From NCBI GenBank assembly GCA_001949185.1, contig BDGG01000009.1:1113347-1177346 (forward strand): a stretch of 64,000 nt of DNA, given 5' to 3'. Origin of the DNA: Ramazzottius varieornatus (Eukaryota > Tardigrada > Eutardigrada > Parachela > Ramazzottiidae). Each line of letters starts with the position of its first letter. The stretch's first letter is position 1. Position numbers and translations under genes: made by a program. Below are positions 9,817 through 22,400 of the stretch, piece by piece. The notes under the pieces were generated by a model. It ran no database searches. It was not told where the DNA came from and saw only the letters and a program-made list of their open reading frames with translations.

Positions 9817-12800
9817 ATGGCTGAGGCCAAGTTAGCCGTCGCCTTCTCCTTCAATGTCTCCCACGAAGGAGTGCGGCTCGACTATGACAAAGAGCTGGTC
9901 AAGGAGTTGATGCACACAGCCAAACGATCATGGCGCTACCGCTTCATCCGCTTCTGGGTATGTTCTGCTTCTGTCTTGTACCATTAAGTACACATTTAAG
10001 GTGGGTATTTGCTTGCAGAACAACATCAAGAATGTCGTCTTCCCCTTTACGATGCCGTCGGTCGTTGCGCTGATCGTTCTTACCAGCTCTTTGACGGTCC
10101 ACGACTATTTCGACATGAACTTTGACCCGACGTTCGGGCTGGCTAGGAGGCTGACAACCTTTGCTCCTTGGTGAGGAACGGCCCAAATTCCATGTTGAAG
10201 TTTTTGAGGCATTCTGTAGTTTATTGCTAGGCTTTGGCTTTCAGGAATCTTCTTCCTGCTCGGGAATCTTTGATAGTTAGTGCAGTCACAATGAATACTG
10301 TCGGATGGGCTACCGTCATTTTCCTCGTACGATGGTCCATTCAGATGCTGCTGCATTATCATGGAGTCATGTACGAACGACGGGGCATATATTCGTTAAA
10401 AACAAGAATTTGGTTTGTAAGTAACGTTTTGACACCATGGAATGTGGAAGCTACGCAGAGAAACTCACCAAGCTCGTTCTTCTGAGTGGCGCACTGTTTC
10501 ACTGCTTTGGCTGCAAGCGTGCGCCACTTGGATGAGTGATGCTGGTCGCTTACCCCCAAGTGGCGCGCATTTTCATTGTTTCTAGCTGGACGATTGCGCC
10601 AGTTAGGAAAATGATGTTGTCGAGTTTGGTTCTTTTCTACAGTGGCGTACAATGTTGGTGTTATTGGCTGTGAACGTGCGCCACTTGGAAGAGCGTCTTG
10701 TCGAGTTTGTTTGCCTAGGTCCTATTTACTTATCCATAGTTTACAGTATGTTTGATTCAACCATCGTTCATCGGCAGATTCTGATGAGGCTTCTTCAAGG
10801 AAATCGCAAGCCACAACTGTACAGTTTCTCTGGCATGATGCCAATTTTGCCGCTGCCGCCGTTAAAAGATACGATGCAGCGCGTAAGACGGCGTCTCGTG
10901 GTTCAGTGTGGTGTCTGGAGTTAATGATCGAAATATCTATAAATATCTACATGACATATAAACTTTTTGACAGTACCTTCGTTCGGTTCGTCCGCTTTTG
11001 GATGACAATGAATACACCCGCATGCTCAACCTTGCCATGGAATTCGAGACGGGCGTTGGCCGGCGGTTTCAGCGATACCTGTATTTCAAATGGCTCATTT
11101 CCACGAATTACGTGAGTGCCTCGTTCAGTCCCGAAAATATTTTGCAGGCTGTCGAGAACATGGACTGAATTTTCGGACTTGTGTCTTTCAGGTTTCTGAT
11201 TGGTGGGAAGAGTATGTCTACCTCCGCTCCCGATCACCGATCATGATCAACAGTAACTTTTACGCTATGGTATGATATAGTGTTTTTGGCAGATGGATCA
11301 GTCTAGACGGGACAGAGTATCTCTTCGTAGGACACTTTGCTCTTTCGCGGGACAAAGAATCAGGCAGCTCGCGCCGCCAACTTGATCTACTCGCTGCTAT
11401 CTTTCCGGCGGATGCTTCACCGACAAGACGTCACGCCGGTGAGTGTTCCCTTCCAATCGCCCATCTGTTCGCCTCATCAAGATGTTCTGTTTTACAGCTC
11501 ATGTTGGATTCGTTGATACCTCTAGACTCATGGCAGTACCAGAGAACTTTCGATACAACCCGCGTACCAGGCATTGAAACTGATCGTGTGAGTTTTTGAT
11601 ATGGGTTTTTTGTCTTTGACCGTCTTTCTGGCCTGCTGGTAAAACATTTTTGTTTGGTTGTCGTTGAAGGTTTTTCACTTCGACAACAGCACTCACATAG
11701 TCGCTCTCCATAAAGGTCGCTACTACAAGGTTCCCACTCATGGCAAAGGACGCCTGCTCAACCCCAAAGAACTTGAACTGTACGTGCCAACTTCCTCTGG
11801 GAACTTTTTCTGTTGACATTGTCGACATGCAAATTAAAATATAATTTGTCGACGGTGGCTATTGAGTTACGCGCGGCGAGCATTATTTTGCATTGTATTT
11901 GCAGTCAGATGGAAAGAATTCTAGAAGATACCTCACCTCCACAACCCGGCGAGACGATGCTTGCGGCGCTAACGGCAGGCGAGCGGTAAGTTTTTCAACG
12001 CCTCAGCTGGCAGCGCACAGCTGTCGATGCATAATGGCCCTTGATCCCGGCTTTTTTGGCTTTTTCCAGGAAAGCGTGGGCTCAAATTCGCAACACGTAC
12101 TTCACCCGAGGAGTCAACCGTGTTTCTCTCGAGACTATCGAACGAGTAAGACGTTGGGTTCGGTGTATGACTTCCATATGATTGTGGAGATCGGTGTTGG
12201 TTTTCAGGGAGCTTTCTTTCTGTGCTTGGATGAAGAAGAACATTATTATCTTGAGGTAACGAATTTTCTTTCATTTTACAAAGATCATCTCGACGACGTT
12301 TGTGTTGTAGAGTGACGCGTCCAAGCTCGATGCCTACTGTAAGTGGCTGCTGCACGGAAACGGCAAGAACCGCTGGTACGACAAATCCTTCAACGTCATT
12401 GTGATGGCAAATGGCAAGGTCAGATTTAGCACTTGTAACCTGTTTTTCTCCTGGTTTCGCTTTGGACTTGTAGCGGCTTGCTTTCACCTGTTGCATTCTT
12501 TTACAGGCTGGCTTGAACGTTGAACACTCATGGGCTGATGCGCCAGTTATCGGCCATGCCTGGGAGTGGGCCATCACGGAAGACCTTGGCGTTTTGGGCT
12601 ATACAGAGGCCGGCCACACAAAAGGCATGATTGTAGCCAACCCTACTCCCCCACAACGTCTACGGTTCGAGCTCCATGATGAGGTAAGAATGACAACTAG
12701 ACACAAGTTCGACAGGATTGTTGTGCGAAGTGGCGCACGCTTTCGGCAGATAACCTGAGAACATGCGTCACTTGGGAAAAGTGTCAAACTCGACAAGATT

Positions 12801-14241
12801 GTCCTCCATAGTGGCGCACATTTGCAGTATTGTCTGCTGGTAGCGTGCACCACTTGGAACAATGATCTGCTGGAGTTTGCTTGCCGAGGTCCCATGGTTA
12901 TTTAGTAAACATCGCCAAGATTTAATTTTCATTTATCCGTATTGAGCTTTGGAATTTTAGTGTCTTGAGGAAATCGCCCACAGCTACCAGACAGCTAATG
13001 AACTATGCGACGACGTGGATCTTGTCGTCTTGATGTTCCAAGACTACGGCAAAGGCTTCATGAAAGGATGTAGAGTCAGTCCGGACGCCTACATCCAGCT
13101 TGCCCTACAGCTGGCGTACCGAAGGGTGACGATTCTGTCCAATCTAACCGGCCTGTACTTAGTTTACCTGTTTCCGCGTATCTTTCTAGGACGCTGGGAG
13201 ATTCCATCTGACCTATGAAGCCTCGATGACGCGTCTGTTCCGCGAAGGTCGTACGGAAACTGTACGACCATGCACAATCGAATCTACAGCCTTCGCAGAG
13301 TCCATGTTTGACGGAACGCCGGCAAGTCTTGCGAGACCGTTTCGTACAGCCTTGTATCTCGAAATGACTGTGTAACAGTGTCTTTTCATGTTAGGTTGAA
13401 GAAAGAATAGCGCTGCTGCGGAGAGCCTGTGAAGTCCATCAGCACAACTACTTGGACGCCATGTGCGGCAAAGGCATCGACCGTCACCTTTTCTGCCTCT
13501 ACGTCGTATCTAAGTATCTGCAAACCGAATCGCCTTTTTTGAACGAAGTTCTGAGCGAACCTTGGCGCTTGTCAACCAGTCAGGTAAGTTCGATATTTCT
13601 ACTGCCATCCAAATACGTCAATATCTCGCTCTTTGACAGACACCACAAACTCAAACTGGACGGACAGACCTAACAAAGCGGCCAGAGGAAATTTCGCCGG
13701 GTGGTGGTTTTGGACCTGTGGCAGATGATGGCTACGGGGTATCCTACATCATTTCCGGCGAAAACGTCCTCTTCTTCCATATTTCGTCGAAGAAATCGTC
13801 GACAAAAACCGTACGTACTACTTACGAAACATTTGACCCAAGCAAACCGACTCGATGAGATCACTTCTTCAAGTGGTGTATTTTCTAACTGTTACTGGCT
13901 GAAACCGTGCGCCGCATGAAGAAACTCTCTTGTTGATTGTTTATAGTTTACCCAAGTGACGCACATTTTCGGCCAGTAATACCCGAAGAATGGCCCGCTT
14001 CGAAATACAATCCTGCCGAGTTTGTGTGCCGAAATGACAGATATCATCTTCTTGTGGAAATGTCTCTGTGGTCACTGATCATTTTTTGTAGAACTCGGAC
14101 AGATTTCGAAGAGCAATCAGGCAGTCGTTACTGGACATGAGAGCACTCTTCGACCCCAATGCCGACCGGAGCACGTCTCCAACTCAGACTCGCACCAGCG
14201 TTCCGCCAACAGTTGTTCCTGGTGGTCGGAGTAGCCGCTAA
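9817..14241 (+). CDS. CPT1: Carnitine O-palmitoyltransferase 1
   Basis: Outer mitochondrial membrane enzyme that transfers long-chain acyl groups from CoA to carnitine, the rate-setting step of fatty-acid entry for beta-oxidation. The gene is complete: 19 exons (9817-9957, 10019-10170, 10245-10416, 10778-10882, 10974-11111, 11192-11269, 11331-11438 and so on) encode about 780 residues. The N-terminus [19 protein letters not shown] is the family's regulatory segment, followed by two membrane helices ([35 protein letters not shown]). Hallmarks include [20 protein letters not shown], the catalytic histidine in [45 protein letters not shown] and [16 protein letters not shown]. The intron after FDGTP starts with GCAAGT, a GC-AG intron. 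Three foldback copies sit in introns. No break or missing key residue was seen. Confidence 0.97.
10455..10722. mobile_element. Foldback element, three hairpins, in CPT1 intron 3
   Basis: Three hairpins in a row (GAGTGGCGCAC/GTGCGCCACTTGG, AAGTGGCGCGCA/TTGCGCCAGTTAG, CAGTGGCGTAC/GTGCGCCACTTGG). The right outer arm CTTGTCGAGTTTGTTTGCC is intact and the left one is worn. Confidence 0.8.
12697..12893. mobile_element. Foldback element, two hairpins, in CPT1 intron
   Basis: About 197 bp between the exon ending HDE and the next starting CLEEIAHSY. The right end is TTGCTTGCCGAGGTCCC; the left outer end is eroded to ACAAGTTCGACAGGATTG. Confidence 0.8.
13852..14035. mobile_element. Foldback element, two degenerate hairpins, last CPT1 intron
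   Basis: Older-looking copy: AAGTGGTGTAT/GTGCGCCGCATG and AAGTGACGCAC/a lost partner arm (GAATGGCCCGC). The right arm CCGAGTTTGTGTGCCGA is still readable. Confidence 0.65.
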
Positions 14242-14867
14242 CACAGAAAGGGTCCAAGTGTCGTGCCGCGTTTTTCGCTGGACTTCTGTCTGCCTCATTG
14301 GCCCATTGTTGTTTCTTTATTTATTCACAAGTTTGCCGATCCGTGCTGTTGTTTTGTGTGGTTTGCAAGGTGCGCCGCGCCGTTTGACCTTCTTTCTCAT
14401 CTCTCATGGCTGTGATTGTTTGACAGCAATTAAGGTACTCCTTCGAATGGACTACGTCTACTGTATTTATCCTCCCAAGTGTGTTATCTCTGTTTATCTG
14501 CTGCTAAGTGGAAGCCTTTCCTCTGTTTATACCAAATGAATGCAGTGATCAGAAGAATCTATGACTGCCATCAAACAAGTTCACGTAGTCAAGAAGCTCA
14601 CGTGTTATGACTTACGCGTCTTGCCGTGATACCAAGAAATTATTTACAAATTTTAAAAGCACAAAATTCGAAAAGAGGTAAATTACTATTGATAATCTCC
14701 AAACGTACGACGCTAGAGACATTGCAGTTCACAGAAAAGCGACACAATGTTAGTTGCAATACAGCGTCGAGCACTAAACTCATCATCAGGGAGGCATCTC
14801 CCAAGCTGTTCGTGTGAAAGCACTTGTAAAAAGCAAGAACCCAAAAGGCACAAAACGACCGTCGTTA
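14242..14867. other. Convergent 3' flanks of CPT1 and ATG14
   Basis: No gene recognised. A pyrimidine-rich stretch at 14260-14530 is open on the + strand, but it reads as low-complexity hydrophobic residues, typical of T/C-rich DNA. Both neighbouring genes end here. Confidence 0.4.
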
Positions 14868-16505
14868 CTAAAACTTTGGTCTTCCGGCTGTCTCAAACAA
14901 GTCCGGCGAAGAACCCACTGTTGACCTAAACAAGGAGGTTATACCAGAAACTGCAGTACCAAAGGTAGACCGAGCCATCTGGTGCTGAGGGTTGGCCGTG
15001 GGCAAGACCGAGCTAGAGGCAGCAGGGATGGCTTCCCAGTCTGTGTCTTCAAAGGTGTCCACTTCCACCGTGTCGTCCATGTAGATGCTCACGTCTTGGT
15101 TCGACCCCTGAAGTGCGAAATGCGGCGTGTCGTTCGGCGAGTCTTCTTCGCTGGAGAAGACGAGAACGTTACTCAAATCATACGGTCCAGTCCTACAAAG
15201 CGACCCAATGTTCAACACTGTTTGGGGCTTGGAGACTTGGACAAATGATTTGCACCAGATCGTTTCACAAGTGGCGCAAAGTTCTGGTCAATTACACTGC
15301 AAAGTGCGCCACTTGGGAGAACCATCAAACTCGGGAGGACCGTTCTTCCAAGTGGCGCACATTTCAGGCCGAAAGCCATAGATAAGCGCGCCACGAAAAA
15401 ACCGTCTTGCTGAGTTTGTTTGCTGAGTTCTCGTATCGACAACTTCGGCCAGCGGTAGACTCTAACAGGAAGTTCTTACTGACCTGCCTAACTGGCTGAA
15501 CTTGATGAGCTTCATCAAGTTCCCCGCGGTTTCTTTCAAGGAGAAGTCTTCAACTTTCAAGCCTTGCGACGACATGAGCGTCAGGATATTCCAGTTAAGC
15601 TGATATACATTCTTCTGGAACGAACTCTCATCCAGCTCCTGGCCGAAGAAGACGCCGTAGTCCAGCAAGTCAGGCATCTGAAAGTCCAGAATCTGGACGA
15701 GGACACTCATCAACTGCGCCACCATGCCGAGTCCAGCAGGCACTTCGTACAACGGGTTGCGCACATTCACTTCCGCTGGCTGCTCTTTCTTCTGAGCAGC
15801 GTAATTGTGGTAGGCCATGTAGTTGCCATCCAAGGGGAGTATCGGTTCCAGTATTCTGCAGTACTCTGCTTGATCGGACGGGCAGTTCGGACGGAGCGGG
15901 AGCAACATCCGGTCGAGTTCGACCAATGGGAAGATGTCTTTCGTTAATTGCCTGATCGCGATCTGACGTCTTTTAATGATATTTATGTCCATCAAATGGA
16001 CCTCTTTTTTTCTCGACTCGAGTTCTTCGTGCTTTGCTATGATGCACTTCTTGATTTTCGTGCAGTTTTGTTGGAGAATTTCGAAGCGAGAGTTTTGCTC
16101 ATCGACGGAAGTCTGCCTTGTTTCAATTCTCGACAATGTTTGCTGGTTGTCTTTACGCTGGGAATCGATGCGTAACTGGAGACATCGGAGTATCCATGTC
16201 TTTCGGGCGACGAGTCGCTGTAGATCTTCGACAGTGTGGACGTCTTCGGAGATGTCGAGAAGTTCTTTGGCCAGTCCGAGGCGTCGTTGGTTAGCTTCCA
16301 ATAGGGTCAATCGACGATCCGCTAACCGCGCATCTCTTCCCTTGGCCGAACTGGTGAAGTTTCCGCGGGCGACACAGTCCCCACAGTAGAACTTCTGGGC
16401 GTACGTCCCACAGCTTTGGCATAACCAAGAATTCAGCTGGGAAGGAGCAGTGTCTGCCAGTTCAGCCAGAGCTTCCGCCACCAAATCCTCCGTCGTCACC
16501 TCCAT
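14868..16505 (-). CDS. ATG14: Beclin 1-associated autophagy regulator ATG14 (Barkor)
   Basis: Subunit that targets the class III PI3-kinase complex (VPS34, VPS15, Beclin 1) to the ER and promotes autophagosome formation. Two exons, 15484-16505 and 14868-15192, give about 449 residues. The N-terminus has the paired cysteine motif CQSC...CGDC (about residues 29-45), followed by a long coiled coil (about 55-190). The globular part includes YMAYHNYAAQKKEQ, NPLYEVPAGLG and QLNWNILTLMSSQGL, then NLMKLI...LGR, which matches ATG14 closely. The second exon has DTDWEAIP and ends with an amphipathic segment (GTAVSGITSLFRSTVG) like the vertebrate BATS membrane-curvature sensor. UVRAG is the main alternative, but the C-terminal match favours ATG14. 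Its start is 485 bases from the HDDC2 start on the other strand. Confidence 0.9.
15231..15432. mobile_element. Foldback element, two hairpins, in ATG14 intron
   Basis: About 202 bp filling most of the single intron. Units: AAGTGGCGCAAAG/AAAGTGCGCCACTTGG and AAGTGGCGCAC/GCGCGCCACG. The right outer arm is GCTGAGTTTGTTTGCTGAG. Confidence 0.85.
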
Positions 16506-16989
16506 CCCAGCTTAGTCGATGAGGGTATCCAGTCTTTCTCAGGCTGTCGCGTAATCCATACGGACAGGGAATCTGTAACGAAGAAAGGTTAGTTCGAGTT
16601 ACGACAAAGAAGAGAAAAGGAAGCCTATGGAAGATCAAAGAAATGAACAGCTGACTTCCAATCCGGGATGACAATCATGACATGACAGAATGAGTTCTCA
16701 TAGTAGAATCAACCGTATCCATTTTGTTGTTAGCTTGTATTGTCATAGAAGTGTTAGGTAACGGTCGCTGGTAACGTCATGGTTGATCAACAATTACGAA
16801 TGACATACTAATGTCCATTCACACTTGAAAAATCTTCCTTGGATTGTCTTTTCGTTCCGACGTTAGATCTTCCTTTTGCCATTACTCCGCTTTCCCGGAC
16901 CGTCGTGCTTACCTCGCTTCCCTAACGAACGTTCTGGTCCATATCCACCCAACGCGACGACTGTCCGACCGCTTTCCTAGTGTAAGAAG

Positions 16990-18294
16990 ATGGCATTGAA
17001 GGACGACGGTAATGTGCTGGACTTTATGCTGATCCTAGGAAATCTGAAGGTACCGTAACACGCTGTCATCCTCTAAGATCAGGCCTGTTAGATGTCTGGT
17101 TCAACAGTAAGGACGTGCTCGTTAGCAGCGAAGCGCTTGTGACCACTCAGACAGATGTACAAGGATGCACTTCCGGTTGGTTTAGATGGTTTACATAAGA
17201 CGTTTCGTTCTTCCAGAAGAACAAGCGAACTGGCTGGATCTTGCGGGGCGTACCCGCGCCAGAAAGCGTAGCGGATCACATGTACCGAATGGCCATTCTT
17301 GCCATGCTACTGGATGAGAAGGCGTCACTTGACCAGTCAGTCCCGGAAGGACACCCCTTGGATAAGAACAGGTGCGTACTGCCAACGGTTAATCTCCTCC
17401 TTCCGGCACTCACTTATGGTACAGGCTCTGGGATTGATGTTTTGTTGTAGATGCATTAAGGTCGCTTTGGTGCACGACATGTGCGAGGCCGTCGTCGGAG
17501 ACATCACCCCTTACTGCGGAGTTTCCGTCGAGGATAAGCATTGTCAGGAAAAGGTTGGTCAGAAACAAACCCTGAAGCGCTTTTCGGACGCTGGTCTTAC
17601 GTTTCATCCCCCTACAGGCCGCTATGATTGACATGTGTGAGAAACTGCAGAAGAACCTGGCCGATGAGATCTTGGAGCTGTACGAAGTTAGTTTTAAATC
17701 TGCTTTTTGAATTGGCGCACGTTTTCAGTATTATTGGCTAGAAGCGTGCGCCACTTGGAAAAGATAAATTGTCGAGTTTGGTTATTTTCCCAACTACTGT
17801 ACCTGCACCTTTTTAAAACATGCTCCAGCTGGAAAAAGGATTTAGTCGAGCTGGCTTGCTTCGGTCGTGACTGCTTATCCGAAGTTGTCTGTACCATTCC
17901 AATTCTGTAGGAATATGAAAATCAAGAAACCTTGGAGGCACAAACTGTAAAAGATCTCGACCGCTTCGAGATGATCCTACAGGCTTACGAATACGAAGTG
18001 GAACACAGGAGAGAAGATAAGCCTCAGTATCTGGAAGAGTTCTTCGAAAGTACAAAAGGTATTTTCAGACGGTGATTTCTTCCTTGGCGACGTCGGATAT
18101 GTCCCTGATGAAAATGCATGACCACTCGAACACGACACTTATTGTTTGCAGGCAAATTCAAGAACCCTCAAGTGCAGGGCTGGGTCCGGCGCCTGTACGA
18201 ACTTCGCCAAGTCCTCCACAGTCCGTCGAGCAAGTCTCCGCCCGCGGTTCCTGCTGGAAGCGCTGGCAACTCACCCACCTCCTCACCCACGTGA
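16990..18294 (+). CDS. HDDC2: 5'-deoxynucleotidase HDDC2 (HD-domain phosphohydrolase)
   Basis: Metal-dependent HD-domain enzyme expected to remove the phosphate from deoxyribonucleoside 5'-monophosphates. Six exons are joined in phase: [20 protein letters not shown], then [25 protein letters not shown] and so on. The metal ligands are visible as H in [10 protein letters not shown] in [12 protein letters not shown] and the later D of [16 protein letters not shown]. The exon from 17911 carries the helical C-terminal half. The last exon adds [18 protein letters not shown] and a short Ser/Pro tail before TGA (18292-18294). Length is near 200 residues, as in the family. One worn foldback copy lies in intron 4. 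Confidence 0.95.
17698..17873. mobile_element. Foldback element in HDDC2 intron, second hairpin eroded
   Basis: The first hairpin is good (AATTGGCGCAC/GTGCGCCACTTGG with loop TATTGGCTAGAAGC). The second is reduced to traces, but the outer arm TAGTCGAGCTGGCTTGC remains. Confidence 0.7.
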
Positions 18295-19467
18295 TTGACC
18301 TTTGTCAGTGAGCCAACTTCCGCCCTCCGGTGCGATAACTTTTCTCACTCATCACTTCTCCTTCGTTTGTGATACCGCGATACCTGATCTTTTCTCCCAC
18401 TAAAACGATGTTCCTCTGAGGTGGAACGAGATTCACTTTGCCTTCCCTTTCCTTTATGTTTTGGTCTAGCCGCTTTTTCTACCTCACCACTCTGGTTTTC
18501 CCTTTGAGCGCTCACTGGTTCCGAGTACTTTTCCGGCAGTAGAGTAAACCTCCTTGACCTATAATCACCAGTTCGTTGCATATATTTATGGTAGAAACTG
18601 GAAACGGGGCTTCTTGACACTTCAGTTTATCCAGATATCTCAAAAACCTTCCGACTTTTCCGTGCTCGTAGGTTCTCGCATCGCCATAACAGAAGGTGTG
18701 TACAAAATGTCAGGATACTAGTCCACAGATTTATCCACGGAGCCGGATGTGTCAAGTACCTAACCACAAGAAGGTCCGGTTCACGAGAGCGCTGCGTCAA
18801 GGTACATGTTTGGGTTTTAGATTTGTGATTGATCTGATCTCATATCTATGTGCGGTGGTCATGTGTAGATGACATCAGCACTATCCGCGAAACTGGCAGT
18901 TCCGCTTCGGCTTAACAGAGTTAGAGCAGTCAGAATCGATGCCATCTTGATTATTTTCACTGATCAATCCTTCCATCAATAGCGTCAGCGAATCAAATTT
19001 TCTGCCTTGTCATCCAGGTAAACTCTCGCACAAGGCCACAAGATTCAGGAGGCTGCTATGTGAAACCTGTATCCAGGTGGGCGTCGCGTGCCCATCGGAT
19101 GAATGGCGACCATGACGTCACGATTATACAGCACTTTTGTATGCTTTTGCAGGGCTGACTCACAAAATGCAACCAGGCTACAGTTCATAGTTCATAGTTC
19201 ATACTATATTATTTATGTCTCGACACTTGCATAATTCGTCCTCGTAGTTGAGGACTTTTCTGGTGACGAGTAGAACTTACCTTCAGGCTCGAAAGGTGTG
19301 CTGTAGGCAAGATATCAGACGCCTGACTCTTCAAAGGTGACAAGAGAGACTGTTAATTCTGACATTTGGGCTGGGAACAGATCGGCCGGTCTGTCGACGA
19401 GTTCGAAGCGTCGTTCGGAAGCATTCAACCCACGACGCCATAATTGTCGGATTCTGTTGTGAAGGAT
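18295..19467. other. Intergenic between HDDC2 and GCLC
   Basis: No gene recognised. An Arg/Ser-rich open frame on the minus strand (18345-18620) lacks homology I know and splice support, and is probably chance. A TTCATAG triplication (GTTCATAGTTCATAGTTCATA) lies near 19184-19203. Confidence 0.35.
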
Positions 19468-22400
19468 ATGGGGCTTCTGACAGAAGGTTCGCCTCTCAGC
19501 TGGGGAGAGACGAAGAAGTATGCAGACCACGTTCGGAAGCATGGAATACGCCAGTTTATTAACCAGTATCACAAGCTGAAAGACCGTCGAAATGACCAGC
19601 TTATGTGGGGTATGTTAAATTTATCTTCCACTAGATCTTTTGCTCGCATAACATTCTTCGTTTTTGCAGGTGATGAGGTAAATCTAGGCGCCTGAAATAC
19701 TTTGGGGATGCATCTTTACGTAATCGAAGGTAGATTGTATAAGAACTGATATGATGGTCGTTACAGATTGAATACATTTTGGTGCATTTCGACGATGATA
19801 AGAAACTCGCGCAGCTCTCCTTGCGGGCTCCTGACCTGCTGCCAAGGCTGCAGCAAAAAGAAAAGGATGCGCATGAAAGCGGGTAAGAAGCAGAGGATAA
19901 CTCGCTATGATAATCAGCTATTTCAGTACGAAGAAACGAACGGGAAAAGATCGTTTTTGCAAGGGACGCACTCTTCTAGCTGTTAACACTGTAAATATGC
20001 GCCACTTGAACAACCGATCTGGTCGAGTTCGTTTTTCAAGTGGCGCACGGCTCCGGCCAGTAACACCGTGACCGAGCGCCACTTGGAAAACAGTCTTGTC
20101 AAGTTTGTCCATTTTCATAGTGGGAATCTGCTAGCGTATTAACAAGTCTCTTTCATTAACCAGAGACGACCACCCAGCTTTACCGTCGCTTTGGCGGCCG
20201 GAATACGCCGCATATATGATTGAAGGAACACCCGGATCGCCCTATGGGTCGTCATTGGGAGCTCTGAACAAAGTGGAGTCAAATATGCGCCGTCGTCGAG
20301 CGGAAGCGCAAAGGCAGCTGCCCGATAACGAAACTGTATTGTGCTTCACAGCTTTTCCAAGGTATGTAATCGAACGGGACAATATTTGTCTAGATAAGCT
20401 GACGTTGGCTACTCGATCGAAATCGACCGTCAGCGTCTACAATACAAGAGGGTTTTTCCTAGACTGGGTTGTCCGAACTTCACAAATCCATCTGCCAAGC
20501 CCACGCCCAATGATCCCAACGGCGTGGCACGCTCGCTGTTTTTCCCTGACGAAGCAATATTTTCGGGCCATCCTCGATTCAAGTGAGGGTGTCTTCTTTG
20601 ACCATTATGTTTCGGATAGAAATAAATACCCATGGTTTATATTTGGTAGGACTCTGTCCAGGAACATTCGATCCCGCCGAGGGAAGAAAGTTATCATTAA
20701 CGTGCCAGGTACTAACGCTGACTGTTCGTGGCTGCAGCTTCAGTGAGTTGGTACGGATGACCACTGTGGTTTCTTTAGTGTTTAAGGACACGAAGACACC
20801 AGTAGGGTTCGTGGAGGACTTCGAGCCTCTTGGTGATGATGGGGAAATCAAAGCAGCAGCCAAGCCCGACCATATCATCATGGACGCTATGGGCTTCGGT
20901 ATGGGATGCTGCTGTCTGCAAGTAAGCAAGAGTATTCATGCGTCTTCCGTGTGGTTTCCATCCTATGGATCTTATCTGTCGTAATCAATTGATCATAAGC
21001 GCTAACGATACTGCTCGAATAGGTTACGTTCCAAGCATCCAACATTGACGAGGGCCGTTTTCTTTACGACCAGCTAACGACCCTATGTCCTCTCCTGGTA
21101 AGTTGGACCGTTGTCGAGTTCTGATCATAAGACTGTAATAAGGGAACTGAGCGCATGAATGGCGTGCTTCATGAATTTTATATAACAAGAAATTGCGAGA
21201 TATGTCAGCAGAGATAACAATTACGACACTGTCGGATTTGAGGGACCGGCTTTCTTACGTCAAAGGTCTTACATGAAAAAAGCGGGATCGCCCAAGTACG
21301 AGAATGATATTTTACTTATGTTTTGTCTGGTTGCAGTTATCCCTGAGTGCAGCTGCGCCGATATACCGAGGGAAGCTGTCGGATGTTGATTGTCGATGGG
21401 ACGTCATATCGGGCAGTGTGGACGATCGCACTGATGAAGAGAAAGGACTCACGGTGATTTTCCTGCTTCTCGATTAGCGGGTCTTTGCTTCTCGCTTCGC
21501 CGGATGTGTAAGTATTATTTTTGTTACTTTGCAGCCGAGGGAAAACGCGCGTTTCATAATCCCCAAGTCACGCTATGGTTCGGTGGATTACTACATCTCT
21601 CCTCTTGGAGAAGGCTATAACGATATTCCACTAGTCCATGACGAGCAGCTTTGGCGGGAGATGGTAGATGCAGGTGTGTGCGTGTGTACTGTTCGATACC
21701 GGAAGACTGTATTGTGTAACTGATCTGTTTCCTGACTTTGACAGGAATCGATAGTCAGCTGGCCAAGCATGTGGCGCATCTCTTTATTCGCGACCCTGTA
21801 TCGCTGTTCAGCGAGAAGATCAATCAAGACGATGAACACGAAACTGACCATTTCGAGGTACGAATAGTATATTGTATCTGATAGTTGGGACATCGGCAAG
21901 TGATTTCGCTCGGGTTTTTTTCTGAAGTGGCGCACTCTCTCGGCCAATGACACCGAAAACGTGCGCCAATTCCGACACCAACAACAAAACTCGCCATGAG
22001 CGTTTTTCCAACTGGCGCACACTGCCAGCCAATAACTACGTCAAGTGGCGCCACTCGGGATAACGCTGTGGGTAAAATCTCTTGCTAACGTCCCAGTTTA
22101 TTGGGACGGAATAAAGCTGAAACGGTCGTTTAATGTCCAGAACCTTCAGTCTACAAACTGGCAGACAATGCGATTCAAGCCCCCTCCACCGGATAGTACA
22201 ATCGGCTGGCGAGTTGAGTTCCGACCTATGGAGGTGAGCCAATCTAGCACTTTTTTGGCCGCTTGTTGCTGTACTTGATGCTCTTGAATTCCTAGATCCA
22301 AATGACGGACTTCGAGAACTCGGCATTCGTGGTCTTCATCGTTTTACTCACTCGAGTGATTCTCTCGTTCCAACTAAATTTTCTGATTCCACTCTCGAAA

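Noticed and set aside
14159-14539. 126-codon frame after the CPT1 stop
   Set aside because: Overlaps the last CPT1 exon in another frame, then runs through T/C-rich 3' UTR.
18345-18620. Arg/Ser-rich minus-strand frame
   Set aside because: Lies in the 3' flank of HDDC2, has no splice partners and no known domain.
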